Assembly (NCBI GenBank): GCA_004297725.1
Contig: SCUS01000166.1
Span: 241,176 to 305,175, forward strand
Direction: 5' to 3'
DNA from: Myxococcaceae bacterium
Lineage (GTDB): Bacteria > Myxococcota_A > Polyangia > Polyangiales > Ga0077539
Length of the DNA: 64,000 bases
Shown here: positions 18,193 to 27,695 of the stretch, piece by piece
Layout: each line of letters opens with the position of its first letter
Numbering within the stretch: position 1 is the stretch's first letter
Made by a program: the position numbers and the translations under genes
Notes under the pieces: generated by a model
Databases searched by the model: none
What the model was told of the DNA's origin: nothing
The model's input: the letters and a program-made list of their open reading frames with translations, nothing else

Positions 18193-21100
18193 CTAGCGGG
18201 ACTCCGGGGGAGCGGGGCGCGAGGACACGCGCCGCCGACGGCCGTCGGAGTTGGGCCAGCGCAGCATCAGGTACTCCTCGCTCACGGCGAAGCGCAGCAG
18301 GTCGCGCAGCGGCTCCCACTCGACCAGCGCCCAGGAGAGCGAGCGCGGGACCTCCATCGGCGCGCTGGCGAGCAGCCACCGCGAGGCCTCGAAGAAGTCG
18401 CCCGACACCAGCAGCCCGGCGCGGGCCCTCGCCTGGTCGATCACCGCGCGCCACCGGGCGGGCGTGAAGGACGGTCCGAGCTCCTCGACGTAGGCGCGGA
18501 GCTGCCGGTGCAGGCGCGTCGGCGTCGCGTCCATGAGCTGCGCCGCGGCGGCCGCGACCGCGGGTTCGACCCGCTCGGCCATCGGCGCGCCGAACGCGAA
18601 GCTCAGCGCCCGCACCATGCGATCGGCCACCTCGGGCGAGAGCGCCGTGAGGGGGAGGTGCCCGACGCGGGCGCCCTCGAGGTGGAAGCCCAGGGCGAAG
18701 TGCCCGGCGGGCGTGTCCGTCGCCTGCTCGAGGGACATCACCAGCGACGCGGGCACCGTCGCCACGGAGAGGGTCGGCGCCGCGATGGGCCCGTCGCGCA
18801 GCAGGAGCGCCGTCGTGCGCGGGAGCTGGAGCAGCCGGAGCGCCGCCTGGAAGGGCCGGAGCACCGCGGAGGTCGGGGCGAGGCGGTAGCCCTCGTCGCG
18901 GAGGGCGGAGCGCTGGAGCTCGCGCCGCCAGGTCACGCCGACGCTCTCCCAGAGCAGGGCCCCGAGCTCCGCGAAGGGGCCGAGGCGGGTCGGGAGCAGC
19001 ACGCGCGCGACGCCGTCGGGCGGGTCTTCGAGCTCCACCGGGTGCAGCGGGTGCAGCTCCAGGGCCTCGCCCCGCAGCACCGAGCGCACCTGCGTGAGCC
19101 CGAGCGTCTCGCCCCGCTGGTCGGCTCGCGTGGCGAGCTCGATGAGCGCGTCGAGGGCGTCGAGGCGGGTCGGGTCGGCGTCGAAGCGCGCCCGCTGTAT
19201 CACCACGGCCTCGTGGGCCCGCTCGGGGTCGGCGGCCAGCCGCCCGGCGAGGATCACGGCGGCCTCGTCGTCGTGGCGCGCCATGCGCTCGCGCAGGACC
19301 GCCTCCGGGTCGGCGCCCGTCACGATCGCCGCGAGCTCCTGGGCGGGCGGCGCCTCGGGCTTCGGGCTCGGGCGCCGCGGGGCCTCCGGCTGGATCGAGG
19401 TGATGAGGAAGGAGTCGGCCTCGCCCTCCGCCCGACCGTAGGCCTCGAGCCTGGGCTGAAGCGTCTGCGGAACGACGATGGGCGGAGCCTCGGTGCCGCT
19501 CGTCTTGGTCGGAGCGAGGGTGACGGGCTTCGGCTCGGCGACGAAGGAGATCCACTCGTGGCCCTCCTTCGGAGGTCGAGACGGAGCGACCGGCGCGGGC
19601 GTCGGGGCCATCGCGCGCTCCAGTCCTTCGGCCGAAAGGTCGTCGTCGAGGACCAGCTCCAGCGTGGGCCCGCGCGACGGAGCCCGCGTCGACGGAGGCG
19701 TCGGGGTCGGCGTCGGGGTCGGCGTCGGGGTCGGCGTCGGGGTCGGCGTCGGGGTCGGCGTCGGGGTCGGCGTCGGGGTCGGCGTCGGGGTCGGCGGGGT
19801 CGACGCGAGCGCGGACGAGACGCGCAGCGACCGCTGGAGCTGGGGCGGAACCGAAGCGCGGCCGATCATCTCCAGCACGGTGCTGCGGGCGATGCGGGGC
19901 GCCTCGTGCTGGCGGAGGTAGAGCTCGATGGCCGCGACGGCCCGGTCGTGGTCGTGGGCCTCGGTGAGGGCGCAGTCCAGGGCCTGCAAGGCGTGGAGCC
20001 CGCGGACCGAGTCGTCCCAGGCCTGTTGCGCGGAGGCGAGCTCGCCGTCGACCAGGGCGTGGATCGCCTCCGCCGCCGCGGCGGGGTGCGTCGCCCGCAG
20101 CGCGCGGGAGCGTTCGATCACCCGGTCCCAGAGCGCGCGAGAGCGGCTGACCTGCCAGGCCTGGACCTCGAAGCCCAGCGCCCGCTCCGTCGACTTGAGC
20201 CGCGAGCGCGCGATCTCCGCGCAGCGCAGCAGAAACTGCAGCTTCGCCTCGGAAGAGGGCGCCTCCGCCGCGAGGATCTCGAAGGCCTCGAGCAGCGGCT
20301 CCCAGCGCCCGGCCGCCCCGGCCAGGCGCTCGATCGCGTGCAGCGGCGCGCCGATGGTGCGCAGCTCACGGAAGAGCGCGAGCTGCGCCTCGAGGGCCTC
20401 CGCGGCGCGCCCGCCGTGCTCCAGCGCCAGGGCGCGGCGGTAGTGCAGCGCCTGCCGGCCGTGCACCCCGGCGGCCACGCCCGCGGCGTCGTCGTAGATC
20501 GAGAGCAGCCCGTCGAGCTGCCCCGAGCGCCGCCCGATGAGGTCCGCGTCCTGGAGCACGTCCGCGGTGTCTGCCCCCGCGCGCAAGGCGTCGCGAAGAA
20601 ACTCCAGCGCCGCCTCTCCGTCCCCCTGGAGGTCCCACGCCACGCGCGCCGCGCAGCGCAGGCGCAACCCCGCGCCCGGCTCGGAGTCCCTCGCCGCGGC
20701 CCAGCGAGAGAGCCACCGGAGGGACACCTGCGGCAGCCCGTTGGCCACGGCGCACCGCACCCAGCGCCCCTGGGCGTCGTCGTCCGTCGCCCCGTCGGCG
20801 AGGGCGTCGAGCTCCTCCTCCTTCGCTCGCCCCGCGTGGGGCCCGCGCACCCTGGCGCCCAGCGCTCCGAGCGCGTCGCCCGCGGCCTCGCGAAGCTCGA
20901 CGAGCCGGGCGATCCACCCGGGGTCCGGCGCGTCGCTCGCAGCGATCGCGATCTCCAGCCTGCGCACCATCACCGGCCCGTCGCCGTGCGGTCGTGAGAG
21001 GGCGAGCTCCGCGAGGCTCGGGTCTGCCAGGAGGCCCGCGTCCGTCGCGGCGTCGAGCACGTGATGGACGGCCGTCTCGTCGCCGAGCGCCGCGAGCCTC

Positions 21101-23199
21101 GCGACGGCGCCGCGAACGAGCGAGGCGAGCTCCGGGAGCCGGGCGCACGAGCGCAGCGCCGCTCGGATGGCCGCCACCACCTCGGCCCCGTCGTCACCGA
21201 GCCGGGTGAGCCCGGCGAACGCGAACACCGCCTCCGGGGACCACGGTGCCGCCTCGACGAAGCGCCGCGCCACGGCGAGGCCCTCCCCCGGAGCGCCCGG
21301 GGACGCCATCAGGGCGCGGGTGCGGAGCGAGAGCAGGGTGACGCTGTCGCCGACGAGGTGGTGCAGCCGCCGCAGCCGGTCGCCCCGCCCCGCGGACGGA
21401 ACGGGCTCCTCCGTCGCAGCCCCGAGGGCCTCGAAGGCGCCGCTGCGCACGCCCACGAAGCGGAGCAGGATGTCGCGCTCGGTCGGCTCCTGGCTCGCCA
21501 TCGCGACGGCGCGGATCGCGTCGCGCGTCAGCTCCGCGTCGCCGCGCTGCTCCGCGAGGGCAGCGAGGGCGGCCGCGGCGGTCGTGTCGCCCGGCAGGTC
21601 TTCGAGGAAGAGCCGGAGAAGCTCCACGGCGTCGGAGCCTCCGCCCGCGGAGAGCTCCGGGAGGGTGAGGCACTCCAGCAGGGCCTCGCGCCGCGTGGGA
21701 GCGAGCTCGCAGCGCGTCGCCAGCCTTCGGAGCACGGCCGCGAGCGTGGCCCGATCGGCGGAGCGTCGTGCCGCTCGCACCCAGAGCGCAGCCGCCCCGG
21801 CGTGGTGGAGCGAGAGCCCCGCCAGCGTCTCCAGCGCCGAGCCCGCCGCGGCCATCGCGCCGGGCGTCGAGGCGCAGCGCGCCACCGCCTCGTCGACCTG
21901 ACCCTCGCGCGACTCCGCGGCGGCCGAGGCCAGCGCCCCGAACTCCGTCTCCGCCTGCGCCACCTGACGCGCGGCACCCTCGTAGACCCGCCCGAGCCCC
22001 TCGAAGGCCTCGGGCACGGCGCCCTCGACGCTCGCGTACGCGCTCTCCGCGGCGGCGAGGTCGCCCGCGGCCTCCTCCAGCGCGCCGAGCCACAGCAGCA
22101 GCTCTCGTCGCCGCGCGGGGCTGAGCTCCGACATGCGCACCAGGCCCCATACGGCGTCTCTCGTCGCGGACTCGACGGTAGGCTCGGCGGCCAGGGCGCG
22201 CAGCAGCGCCAGCGCCTCGGCGTCATCCGGCTGGGCCCGTAGCCCCTCGACCAGCGCCCTCGTGGCCAGCAGCGGGTCGTGCGGCAGCTCCATCGCGGCG
22301 ACGCCCTTCCAGGCCGCGGCGCGAGACGCCTCCGGCGCCGACCACGCGTCGATCCGGAGCCTCACCGCGAGCTCCGCGCTGCGACCCCGATCGGCCAGCA
22401 TGTCGCGCAGCGTCTCCCGGGCGCTCGCCGCATCGGGCCCCGGGAGGAGCGCCCGGAGCGTCCACACCGCGAGCGCCTCGGCCTCCCCGGTGGCCAGCTC
22501 GGCGGCGCGATGAAGCTCCGCGTCGCCGCCTGCGAGGTAGGCCCGCGCGGCGTCCTCGAGCGCGACGTACATCGCCGCCCCGGGCCTCCCGCTGGCGCGG
22601 AGCGCATCGATGAGCCGGCCGGCGCCGCGGGCGCCCTGCGAGTGGATCCACGCGTCCAGAGAGAGCGAGCGCCAGGCCTCCGTCTCCCCGTCGCGCTGCG
22701 CGTTGTCCGCCGCGGAGGCCAGCACCTGCTCGCTCTCCGCGGAGCGAGCGAGGTATGCGGCGGCGACGCGCGACGGATCGCCCTCCTTCGCGAAGCGCCG
22801 AGCGTCGTCGGGCGAACCCGCCGCGGCCCAGCGGCTCCAGGCCACCGCACGACGTTCGGGCGTGGCGTCGTCGGCCGCGAGCGCCTCCGCCGCGCGGGCG
22901 GCGTCGGTCCAGCGGCCGGTCACGGTGTACAGGGCCAGCAGGCGCGCGAGGGCCGCGGGCGTCGGGGCGCTCTCCCGGGCCAGGGCGTCGCGCTCCAGCC
23001 CGACCGAACCCGTCGCCGACCACGCCTCCGCGAGCCTCGCGGCGGCCTCCTCGCGGGCCTCCTCGCTGGTCGCTCGCTCGCTCACCCCGAGCAGCCGCAG
23101 CACCTCGAGGAGCGAGCCGTCGCCCGGCTCGGACGAGCCCTCCAGCTCAAAGGGGCCGAGCGGTGCGAAGCCCTCGTCGTCCAACGCCGCCGCGGTCAT
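18193..23199 (-). CDS. Very large alpha-helical (TPR-like) repeat protein
   Basis: A 1668-residue protein with no signal peptide or convincing membrane span. Most of it is Ala/Leu/Arg/Glu-rich helical hairpins in the style of tetratricopeptide repeats (for example ALEHGGRAAEALEAQLALFRELR), divided by a spacer of about 30 alternating Pro-Thr residues. A further ~400 residues follow the spacer, ending in a helical domain with ALSFAFGAPMAERVEP. No catalytic motif was found, so a scaffolding or protein-binding role is likely. It begins two bases after the stop of the zinc-ribbon/TPR gene and is followed by the TerB-like gene, suggesting a three-gene envelope or stress assembly. GC and codon use match the neighbours. 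Confidence 0.75.
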   Translation of the reverse strand: MTAAALDDEGFAPLGPFELEGSSEPGDGSLLEVLRLLGVSERATSEEAREEAAARLAEAWSATGSVGLERDALARESAPTPAALARLLALYTVTGRWTDAARAAEALAADDATPERRAVAWSRWAAAGSPDDARRFAKEGDPSRVAAAYLARSAESEQVLASAADNAQRDGETEAWRSLSLDAWIHSQGARGAGRLIDALRASGRPGAAMYVALEDAARAYLAGGDAELHRAAELATGEAEALAVWTLRALLPGPDAASARETLRDMLADRGRSAELAVRLRIDAWSAPEASRAAAWKGVAAMELPHDPLLATRALVEGLRAQPDDAEALALLRALAAEPTVESATRDAVWGLVRMSELSPARRRELLLWLGALEEAAGDLAAAESAYASVEGAVPEAFEGLGRVYEGAARQVAQAETEFGALASAAAESREGQVDEAVARCASTPGAMAAAGSALETLAGLSLHHAGAAALWVRAARRSADRATLAAVLRRLATRCELAPTRREALLECLTLPELSAGGGSDAVELLRLFLEDLPGDTTAAAALAALAEQRGDAELTRDAIRAVAMASQEPTERDILLRFVGVRSGAFEALGAATEEPVPSAGRGDRLRRLHHLVGDSVTLLSLRTRALMASPGAPGEGLAVARRFVEAAPWSPEAVFAFAGLTRLGDDGAEVVAAIRAALRSCARLPELASLVRGAVARLAALGDETAVHHVLDAATDAGLLADPSLAELALSRPHGDGPVMVRRLEIAIAASDAPDPGWIARLVELREAAGDALGALGARVRGPHAGRAKEEELDALADGATDDDAQGRWVRCAVANGLPQVSLRWLSRWAAARDSEPGAGLRLRCAARVAWDLQGDGEAALEFLRDALRAGADTADVLQDADLIGRRSGQLDGLLSIYDDAAGVAAGVHGRQALHYRRALALEHGGRAAEALEAQLALFRELRTIGAPLHAIERLAGAAGRWEPLLEAFEILAAEAPSSEAKLQFLLRCAEIARSRLKSTERALGFEVQAWQVSRSRALWDRVIERSRALRATHPAAAAEAIHALVDGELASAQQAWDDSVRGLHALQALDCALTEAHDHDRAVAAIELYLRQHEAPRIARSTVLEMIGRASVPPQLQRSLRVSSALASTPPTPTPTPTPTPTPTPTPTPTPTPTPTPTPTPTPPSTRAPSRGPTLELVLDDDLSAEGLERAMAPTPAPVAPSRPPKEGHEWISFVAEPKPVTLAPTKTSGTEAPPIVVPQTLQPRLEAYGRAEGEADSFLITSIQPEAPRRPSPKPEAPPAQELAAIVTGADPEAVLRERMARHDDEAAVILAGRLAADPERAHEAVVIQRARFDADPTRLDALDALIELATRADQRGETLGLTQVRSVLRGEALELHPLHPVELEDPPDGVARVLLPTRLGPFAELGALLWESVGVTWRRELQRSALRDEGYRLAPTSAVLRPFQAALRLLQLPRTTALLLRDGPIAAPTLSVATVPASLVMSLEQATDTPAGHFALGFHLEGARVGHLPLTALSPEVADRMVRALSFAFGAPMAERVEPAVAAAAAQLMDATPTRLHRQLRAYVEELGPSFTPARWRAVIDQARARAGLLVSGDFFEASRWLLASAPMEVPRSLSWALVEWEPLRDLLRFAVSEEYLMLRWPNSDGRRRRVSSRPAPPESR
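19700..19795. repeat. Eight perfect 12-bp tandem copies (GTCGGGGTCGGC)
   Basis: Eight exact copies of the 12-base unit run without a break. On the minus strand they encode the alternating Pro-Thr spacer of the 1668-aa protein. Because the unit is a multiple of three, slippage would change spacer length in frame, making this a likely length-variable site between strains. Confidence 0.95.
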
Positions 23200-23201
23200 C
23201 G

Positions 23202-25511
23202 TCAGGGGCTGGTCGCGGCGTCGGCGCCGGCGGTCTCCGGCCCCCGGGCCGCGCTGATTCGCTCTTGCAGCGACTCGATCTGTCGACGGGCCATCTCCGA
23301 CCGCGAGCCGCCCGGGTTGATCGCGAGGTACTGCTGGTAGGCCTGCACCGCCTGACCGTAGCTGCGCTGATGGCTGTAGGCCTCGCCGAGTCCGATGTAG
23401 GCCTCGGAGTACCGCGGGTTGCTCGCGAGCGCCTGCCGAAACCGCGAGATCGCAGCTCCGACGGAGTTCTGGTCGAGCTCGACGAAGCCGAGGCCGGTGA
23501 GCGCCTCGGAGCCCGTGGCGCGCACCGCGAGGGCCTGCTGGTATCGCTCTCGGGCGAGGGACGTGCGCCCGGCGTGCTGGAGGAGGTCACCGTCTCGCAC
23601 GAGCCGGTCGTAGTCGCGCGTCGGGGCCATCGCGGCCGCCATGGCGCCGCCCGGGTCGCTGCCGCCGGAGTGGCGCGGGCTCGTCGGAGTCGCGGCCGTG
23701 GAGGGAGCCGCCGGAGGCTCGACCACCGGGGCGCTCGGAGCGGCCGGGACGACCACCGGGGCCGCTGCGGCCACCGGGGGCGCGCCCGCATCGGCCGCGG
23801 TGCCCGCGGGCGACGCGACGACGGTCGTGGACCCGAGCGCTCGGGAGATGCCCAGCAGCGCCTCGTGCTCCGGCTCGGCCCGCAGCGCCTCCGCGAGGAG
23901 GTCCTGCGCGCCGCGCACGTCACCGCTGCGCTGGAGCAGCCGCGCCAGCGCCACGCGGGCCCGCTGGTTCTGCGGTTCGGCGCCGATGGCGGCGCGCAGC
24001 CCGGAGATGGCCGAGGCGGCGTCATCGGGCAGCGTCGCGAGCGCTAGGTAGAGGGAGGTCTCGCTGGTGGGCGGGGCACGGCGGGCCGCCTCCAGGTGGT
24101 TGGTCAGCGTCGGCGAGCCGACCACGCGGGCCACGTCGGTGAGTCGAGCCTCGACGACCCCGCGCTCTGCGGGGGCCACCGAGTCGAGCGCCGCCTCCGC
24201 CGCCCGGAGGTCGGTGCGGGCCCGCTCCCGGCGCGTCACGCCGTCGCGGCGCACGAGCTCCGCCGAGGCGCGAAGCCGCGGCGAGTCGGCGCCCGGCAGG
24301 GCGGCCTGGGCCTCGAGGTCGTCGGCCTGCTGGGTGAGCATCTCCGACCAGGCGGCCAGCACCTCGGCGCGCGTCGCCACCAGCGCCGCGTCGTTGGGGC
24401 GCAGCGCGATCGCGGCGGAGAGTTCTTCCCGCGCCTCGTCCATCCCGGCGGCGGTGAAGCGCCGCACCCGCTCGGTGGCGTCGGCGATGACCCGATCGCG
24501 TCGGGCGGTGTCCTGCTGGGTGGCGGCCGTGGACGAGGGAGGGGTGCTGGTGCCGAAGACGCCCGAGCGGTAGGAGATCAGCAGCGCTCCCCCCGCGATG
24601 AGCGCGCCTGCCACCAGGCCGACGCCGAGGCCGCCGCGGCGGTTCGCGGCCGGGATGCTACGCAGCCCGTGAGGGTCGGACGAGATCGAGCGCGTCGGGG
24701 CCTGATCATCGACGAGGTCACGCGGCGAGGCGGAGAGCGCGGGAAGCGGCGGCAGCACGACCTTCGGCGGCAGGCTCGCAGGGCGGGGCCGGGCGCGCTC
24801 GACCTCGTCGGCCAGGGGTTCGTGCCGATCGGGGCTCGGCACCGGAGACATCGGGCCCATCTCCGCGGGCATCTTCGGCGGCGGCGGGATCTGCACCATG
24901 GTGTTGGCGCTGGGCGGCGCGGCGGCGCTCTTCACGGCCGACGGCCCGCGGAGCACGCTGGGCACCGGCGGCGGCGTCCCCCCGTGGGAGGGCGCGCGAA
25001 GCGACACCGGCGGGGGAGGCGGAGCGGCGCCGCCAGGACGGATCGTGGGAGAGCTCAGCGCAGGGGTCGGTCGAGAGGGGTTCACCGGGATGGAGCGGTT
25101 GTGCCCCGGGGCGGGCGTCGGGGCGCGCACGCCGCTCATGCTGGGAAAGCGCTGACCCGATCGCCCCGGAGCGTTCTGCGAGGCGCGCAGCTCGGCGGTG
25201 GCGAAGAAGCTCTCGAGCTCCGCGATGGCGCCAAGGCTCTTCCAGCCTTCGCCCGCGCGGGAGATCTCGTCCATCTTGCTGACCTTGCCCTCGAGGATCC
25301 ATTTCTGGAGCACCGCGAGGGAGTCGAAGGGGATCACCGTGCCGTCAGGTCGCCGGAGGTTCCACACCTTCGCGGCGTCGGTCTCGGACGTGGGGCGGAA
25401 GATCTTGAACTGATGGCTGCAGTTCGTGCATTTGACCGTGGTTCCACGCTCGGAGACCAGCGCGTCGTCAAATTCGTACTCTGCCTTGCAGCGTTCACAT
25501 ACGACGTCCAT
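23202..25511 (-). CDS. Zinc-ribbon, GYF-like and TPR membrane protein
   Basis: A 769-residue myxobacterial-type modular protein. It starts with a zinc ribbon of the MJ0042 kind (CERCKAEYEF and CTNCSHQFKIF, residues ~4-40). Next comes a GYF_2-like domain (VWNLRRPDGTVIPFDSL, GEGWKSLGAIAELE; ~50-100), a long Pro-rich linker, one membrane segment around residue 300 (LVAGALIAGGALLISY) and an outside region of TPR repeats. The last repeats are clear (YIGLGEAYSHQRSYGQAVQAY). Cytoplasmic zinc-ribbon plus periplasmic TPR architectures occur in gliding and envelope complexes of Myxococcus, but a specific match is not claimed. I start at the ATG that puts the zinc ribbon at the N-terminus. Confidence 0.82.
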   Translation of the reverse strand: MDVVCERCKAEYEFDDALVSERGTTVKCTNCSHQFKIFRPTSETDAAKVWNLRRPDGTVIPFDSLAVLQKWILEGKVSKMDEISRAGEGWKSLGAIAELESFFATAELRASQNAPGRSGQRFPSMSGVRAPTPAPGHNRSIPVNPSRPTPALSSPTIRPGGAAPPPPPVSLRAPSHGGTPPPVPSVLRGPSAVKSAAAPPSANTMVQIPPPPKMPAEMGPMSPVPSPDRHEPLADEVERARPRPASLPPKVVLPPLPALSASPRDLVDDQAPTRSISSDPHGLRSIPAANRRGGLGVGLVAGALIAGGALLISYRSGVFGTSTPPSSTAATQQDTARRDRVIADATERVRRFTAAGMDEAREELSAAIALRPNDAALVATRAEVLAAWSEMLTQQADDLEAQAALPGADSPRLRASAELVRRDGVTRRERARTDLRAAEAALDSVAPAERGVVEARLTDVARVVGSPTLTNHLEAARRAPPTSETSLYLALATLPDDAASAISGLRAAIGAEPQNQRARVALARLLQRSGDVRGAQDLLAEALRAEPEHEALLGISRALGSTTVVASPAGTAADAGAPPVAAAAPVVVPAAPSAPVVEPPAAPSTAATPTSPRHSGGSDPGGAMAAAMAPTRDYDRLVRDGDLLQHAGRTSLARERYQQALAVRATGSEALTGLGFVELDQNSVGAAISRFRQALASNPRYSEAYIGLGEAYSHQRSYGQAVQAYQQYLAINPGGSRSEMARRQIESLQERISAARGPETAGADAATSP

Positions 25512-25611
25512 GCGCTTGGTCTGCCCTCTTCTCCCGGCGGCGCGCACGATAACAGACTGCCCTCCGCCGTGGCGAAACAACTACAGCGATCCCGACGATG
25601 CGGTCGCGCGG

Positions 25612-25690
25612 GCGGCAATCGTTCACGGGGGCGCTATGAACCCGCATTCACGCACCCGCTCGGAGAGCGACCCGATGGAACGATTGCCGC
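25612..25690. promoter_or_regulatory. 13-bp perfect inverted repeat in a divergent promoter region
   Basis: GCGGCAATCGTTC at 25612-25624 is exactly mirrored by its complement at 25678-25690, 53 bases apart. The 291-base region divides the zinc-ribbon/TPR gene (minus) and a lipoprotein gene (plus), so the arms could be two sites for one regulator acting by looping. The rest of the gap shows no clear promoter hexamers or RNA gene. Confidence 0.5.
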
Positions 25691-25802
25691 GACTTGAGTC
25701 CCGGCATGGGAGATGCTGAAACGGTCCGTCGTACCGAGCTAGAAACTACCTGAGGCACCCGCAAGACCATCTGCGGTGGACCACTGTTCCGGAGGCGTCG
25801 CT

Positions 25803-26816
25803 ATGCGCAAGCACCCCATCACTGTTCAATCCTTCATGATCGTCGGCTCGCTCGGCGCGTGGCTGCTCGGTTGCCCGGTGTGGAGCGAGCATGACGACGG
25901 CCCCGACGGCGTCCCCGTGGTCGACGCCGGCACCACCGACCGCCCCCCGGTGGTCTTCGACACCGGCCCCCGCCTCTGCACCGTCAACCGCGACTGTGCG
26001 AGCGGCTACTGCGACCCCACCGGTCGCTGCGCCACCACCCAGTCCTGCACCAGCACCGCGAGTTGCCCGAGCGGCTCCTACTGCGAGACATCCCGCGGCA
26101 CCTGCGTCCCCGGCTGCAGCGCCACCGCCGACTGCGCCCGGGTCGCCGCGAACCTCGTCTGCGACACCGCGGCGCGGCGTTGCGTCCCCGGCGGCGGCTG
26201 CACCACCGACGCCCAGTGCGCGGCGACGCCCGCGACGCCGGTGTGCCTCGGCGGAAGCTGCCAGCCCAGGGCCAACCAGTGCCAGTTCGACTACCAGTGC
26301 ACCGGCCCCGGCCAGTCGTGCGTCGACGGCCAGTGCATCGTCGGCTGCACCACCGCCAACGCCGCGACCGCCTGCGCCGCGGGCCAGGTCTGCACCAACA
26401 ACCGCTGCACCTACCCCACCACGGGCGCCGACTGCGGCGGCCGCTGCACCGCCGCGCAGCTCTGCGTGAGCGGCACCTGCCTCGCGACCTGCACCACCGA
26501 CGCGACCTGCGGCAGCAACCAGGTGTGCGTGGGCGGCGTGTGCCGCGTCGACACCCGGCCCCGCCCCTTCTGCACCATGGACTCGCAGTGCAACGCGAAC
26601 TCCGTCTGCAACAACGGCGCGTGCCGCCGCCTCTGCCCGACGCCGGGCGCCGGCACCGACGGGGCGTGCCTGACCGTCGACGTGCAGTTCGACCTCTGCC
26701 GCGCCGACACCATGGGCCGCTCGCTCTGCACCAGCACCAACGAGCAGACCCCCCAGTGCGCCCGCTCGTCCGACTGCACCGCGGGCCGCACCTGCGTCAA
26801 CGCCCGCTGCCAGTGA
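25803..26816 (+). CDS. Cysteine-rich secreted lipoprotein (EGF/Dickkopf-like repeats)
   Basis: A 337-residue lipoprotein. The signal sequence ends at the lipobox SLGAWLLGC, so the mature protein starts at that Cys and is exposed outside the cytoplasm. The rest consists of irregular repeats of the form C-x3-x-x-C-x-x-G-x-C-x-x-G-x-C (for example CTTDAQCAATPATPVCLGG and CTMDSQCNANSVCNNGACR). These are common in secreted proteins of Myxococcota and resemble EGF or Dickkopf-like cysteine knots. The ATG at 25803 is preceded by GGAGG and chosen because it gives a clean signal; an upstream ATG at 25776 would add nine residues. Function unknown, possibly surface adhesion or protection. Confidence 0.82.
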   Translation: MRKHPITVQSFMIVGSLGAWLLGCPVWSEHDDGPDGVPVVDAGTTDRPPVVFDTGPRLCTVNRDCASGYCDPTGRCATTQSCTSTASCPSGSYCETSRGTCVPGCSATADCARVAANLVCDTAARRCVPGGGCTTDAQCAATPATPVCLGGSCQPRANQCQFDYQCTGPGQSCVDGQCIVGCTTANAATACAAGQVCTNNRCTYPTTGADCGGRCTAAQLCVSGTCLATCTTDATCGSNQVCVGGVCRVDTRPRPFCTMDSQCNANSVCNNGACRRLCPTPGAGTDGACLTVDVQFDLCRADTMGRSLCTSTNEQTPQCARSSDCTAGRTCVNARCQ

Positions 26817-26819
26817 CGC

Positions 26820-27641
26820 CTACCGCGCGGTGACCGTCACCGAGCGCACCGTCTCCCCGCCCCGCTGATCCCGCAGCACGGCCCACACCCGGGCCACCTC
26901 CCCCCCAGACAGCACCCGCCCCGGAGTCCAGCGGAAGGCCATCGGCGCCACGACGCCGGGCTCCGTCACCACCCGCGGCGGATCCACGCTCCCGGTGCTC
27001 ACATACACCGAGGCCATCAGCGACTCGGAGCCTCCGTCGATGGACTCCGCCGCGCCGGCTCCCGGGGTGAGGGTGAGCGAGAGCGGGCCCGCCGGCACCG
27101 TGGCGCCGTCCTCGAGGGGGGTCGATCGCCCGGACTGATCGACGGTCCAGGCCGCGATGGGGGGAGGTCGGTTGAGGACCCCGGTCGCCCTCACGGTCAC
27201 CCGACGAAAGGCCTCGGAGCCGACGCCCTCCGGGCACACCAGCCGCTCCTCCCGGGGGTCGATCACCGGGTCCATCGTGGGGCACGCGATGGCGTAGACC
27301 ACCAGGGTCCGCTCGGTCTCGGTCCCCCGCAGCGCGAGCGCCGCGGCCGGAAGCTCCACCCGGTCCGTCTCACCCGACCCCAGCTCGACGCTCCCGGAGG
27401 CCCTCGCGCAGTCCCTCGGGTCGGCCGCCGCCCCGGGGTCGCAGAGCCTCCAGCGCCAACGGATCGCCCGTCCCCCCAGCGGGTCGTGCCACACCGCCCT
27501 CACCGCCAGCGCCTCGCCCGGCCGCACCTCCGGGGTGGCCGTGCTGAGCGCGAGGATCCGCAGCACGTCTACCGTCGAGGGCGAGGGCAGCGGGTCGGCG
27601 CAGCCTGCCAACCCCACCAGCACGAGCCACCGCGTCTGCAT
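26820..27641 (-). CDS. Lipoprotein of unknown function
   Basis: A 273-residue protein beginning with a short lipoprotein signal, VGLAGCADP, so it is probably membrane-anchored and exported. The mature part looks like a tandem of beta-sandwich (Ig-like) modules: RPGEALAVRAVWHDP, GAESIDGG-like turns and, at the C-terminus, GEVARVWAVLRDQRGGETVR. I recognise no named family; similar exported single-copy lipoproteins are frequent in this phylum. It lies three bases from the convergent cysteine-rich lipoprotein and is divergent from hutH. An ATG 18 bases upstream (27659) is an alternative start. Confidence 0.7.
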   Translation of the reverse strand: MQTRWLVLVGLAGCADPLPSPSTVDVLRILALSTATPEVRPGEALAVRAVWHDPLGGRAIRWRWRLCDPGAAADPRDCARASGSVELGSGETDRVELPAAALALRGTETERTLVVYAIACPTMDPVIDPREERLVCPEGVGSEAFRRVTVRATGVLNRPPPIAAWTVDQSGRSTPLEDGATVPAGPLSLTLTPGAGAAESIDGGSESLMASVYVSTGSVDPPRVVTEPGVVAPMAFRWTPGRVLSGGEVARVWAVLRDQRGGETVRSVTVTAR

Positions 27642-27695
27642 CGGCCGGGAGCATCCCATGCCCGGCGCGATCTGGTGGTACACCCTGCGTCCCCT

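Noticed and set aside
19700..19795. CRISPR-like repeat array
   Set aside because: The repeats are contiguous without spacers and are in frame within a coding sequence.
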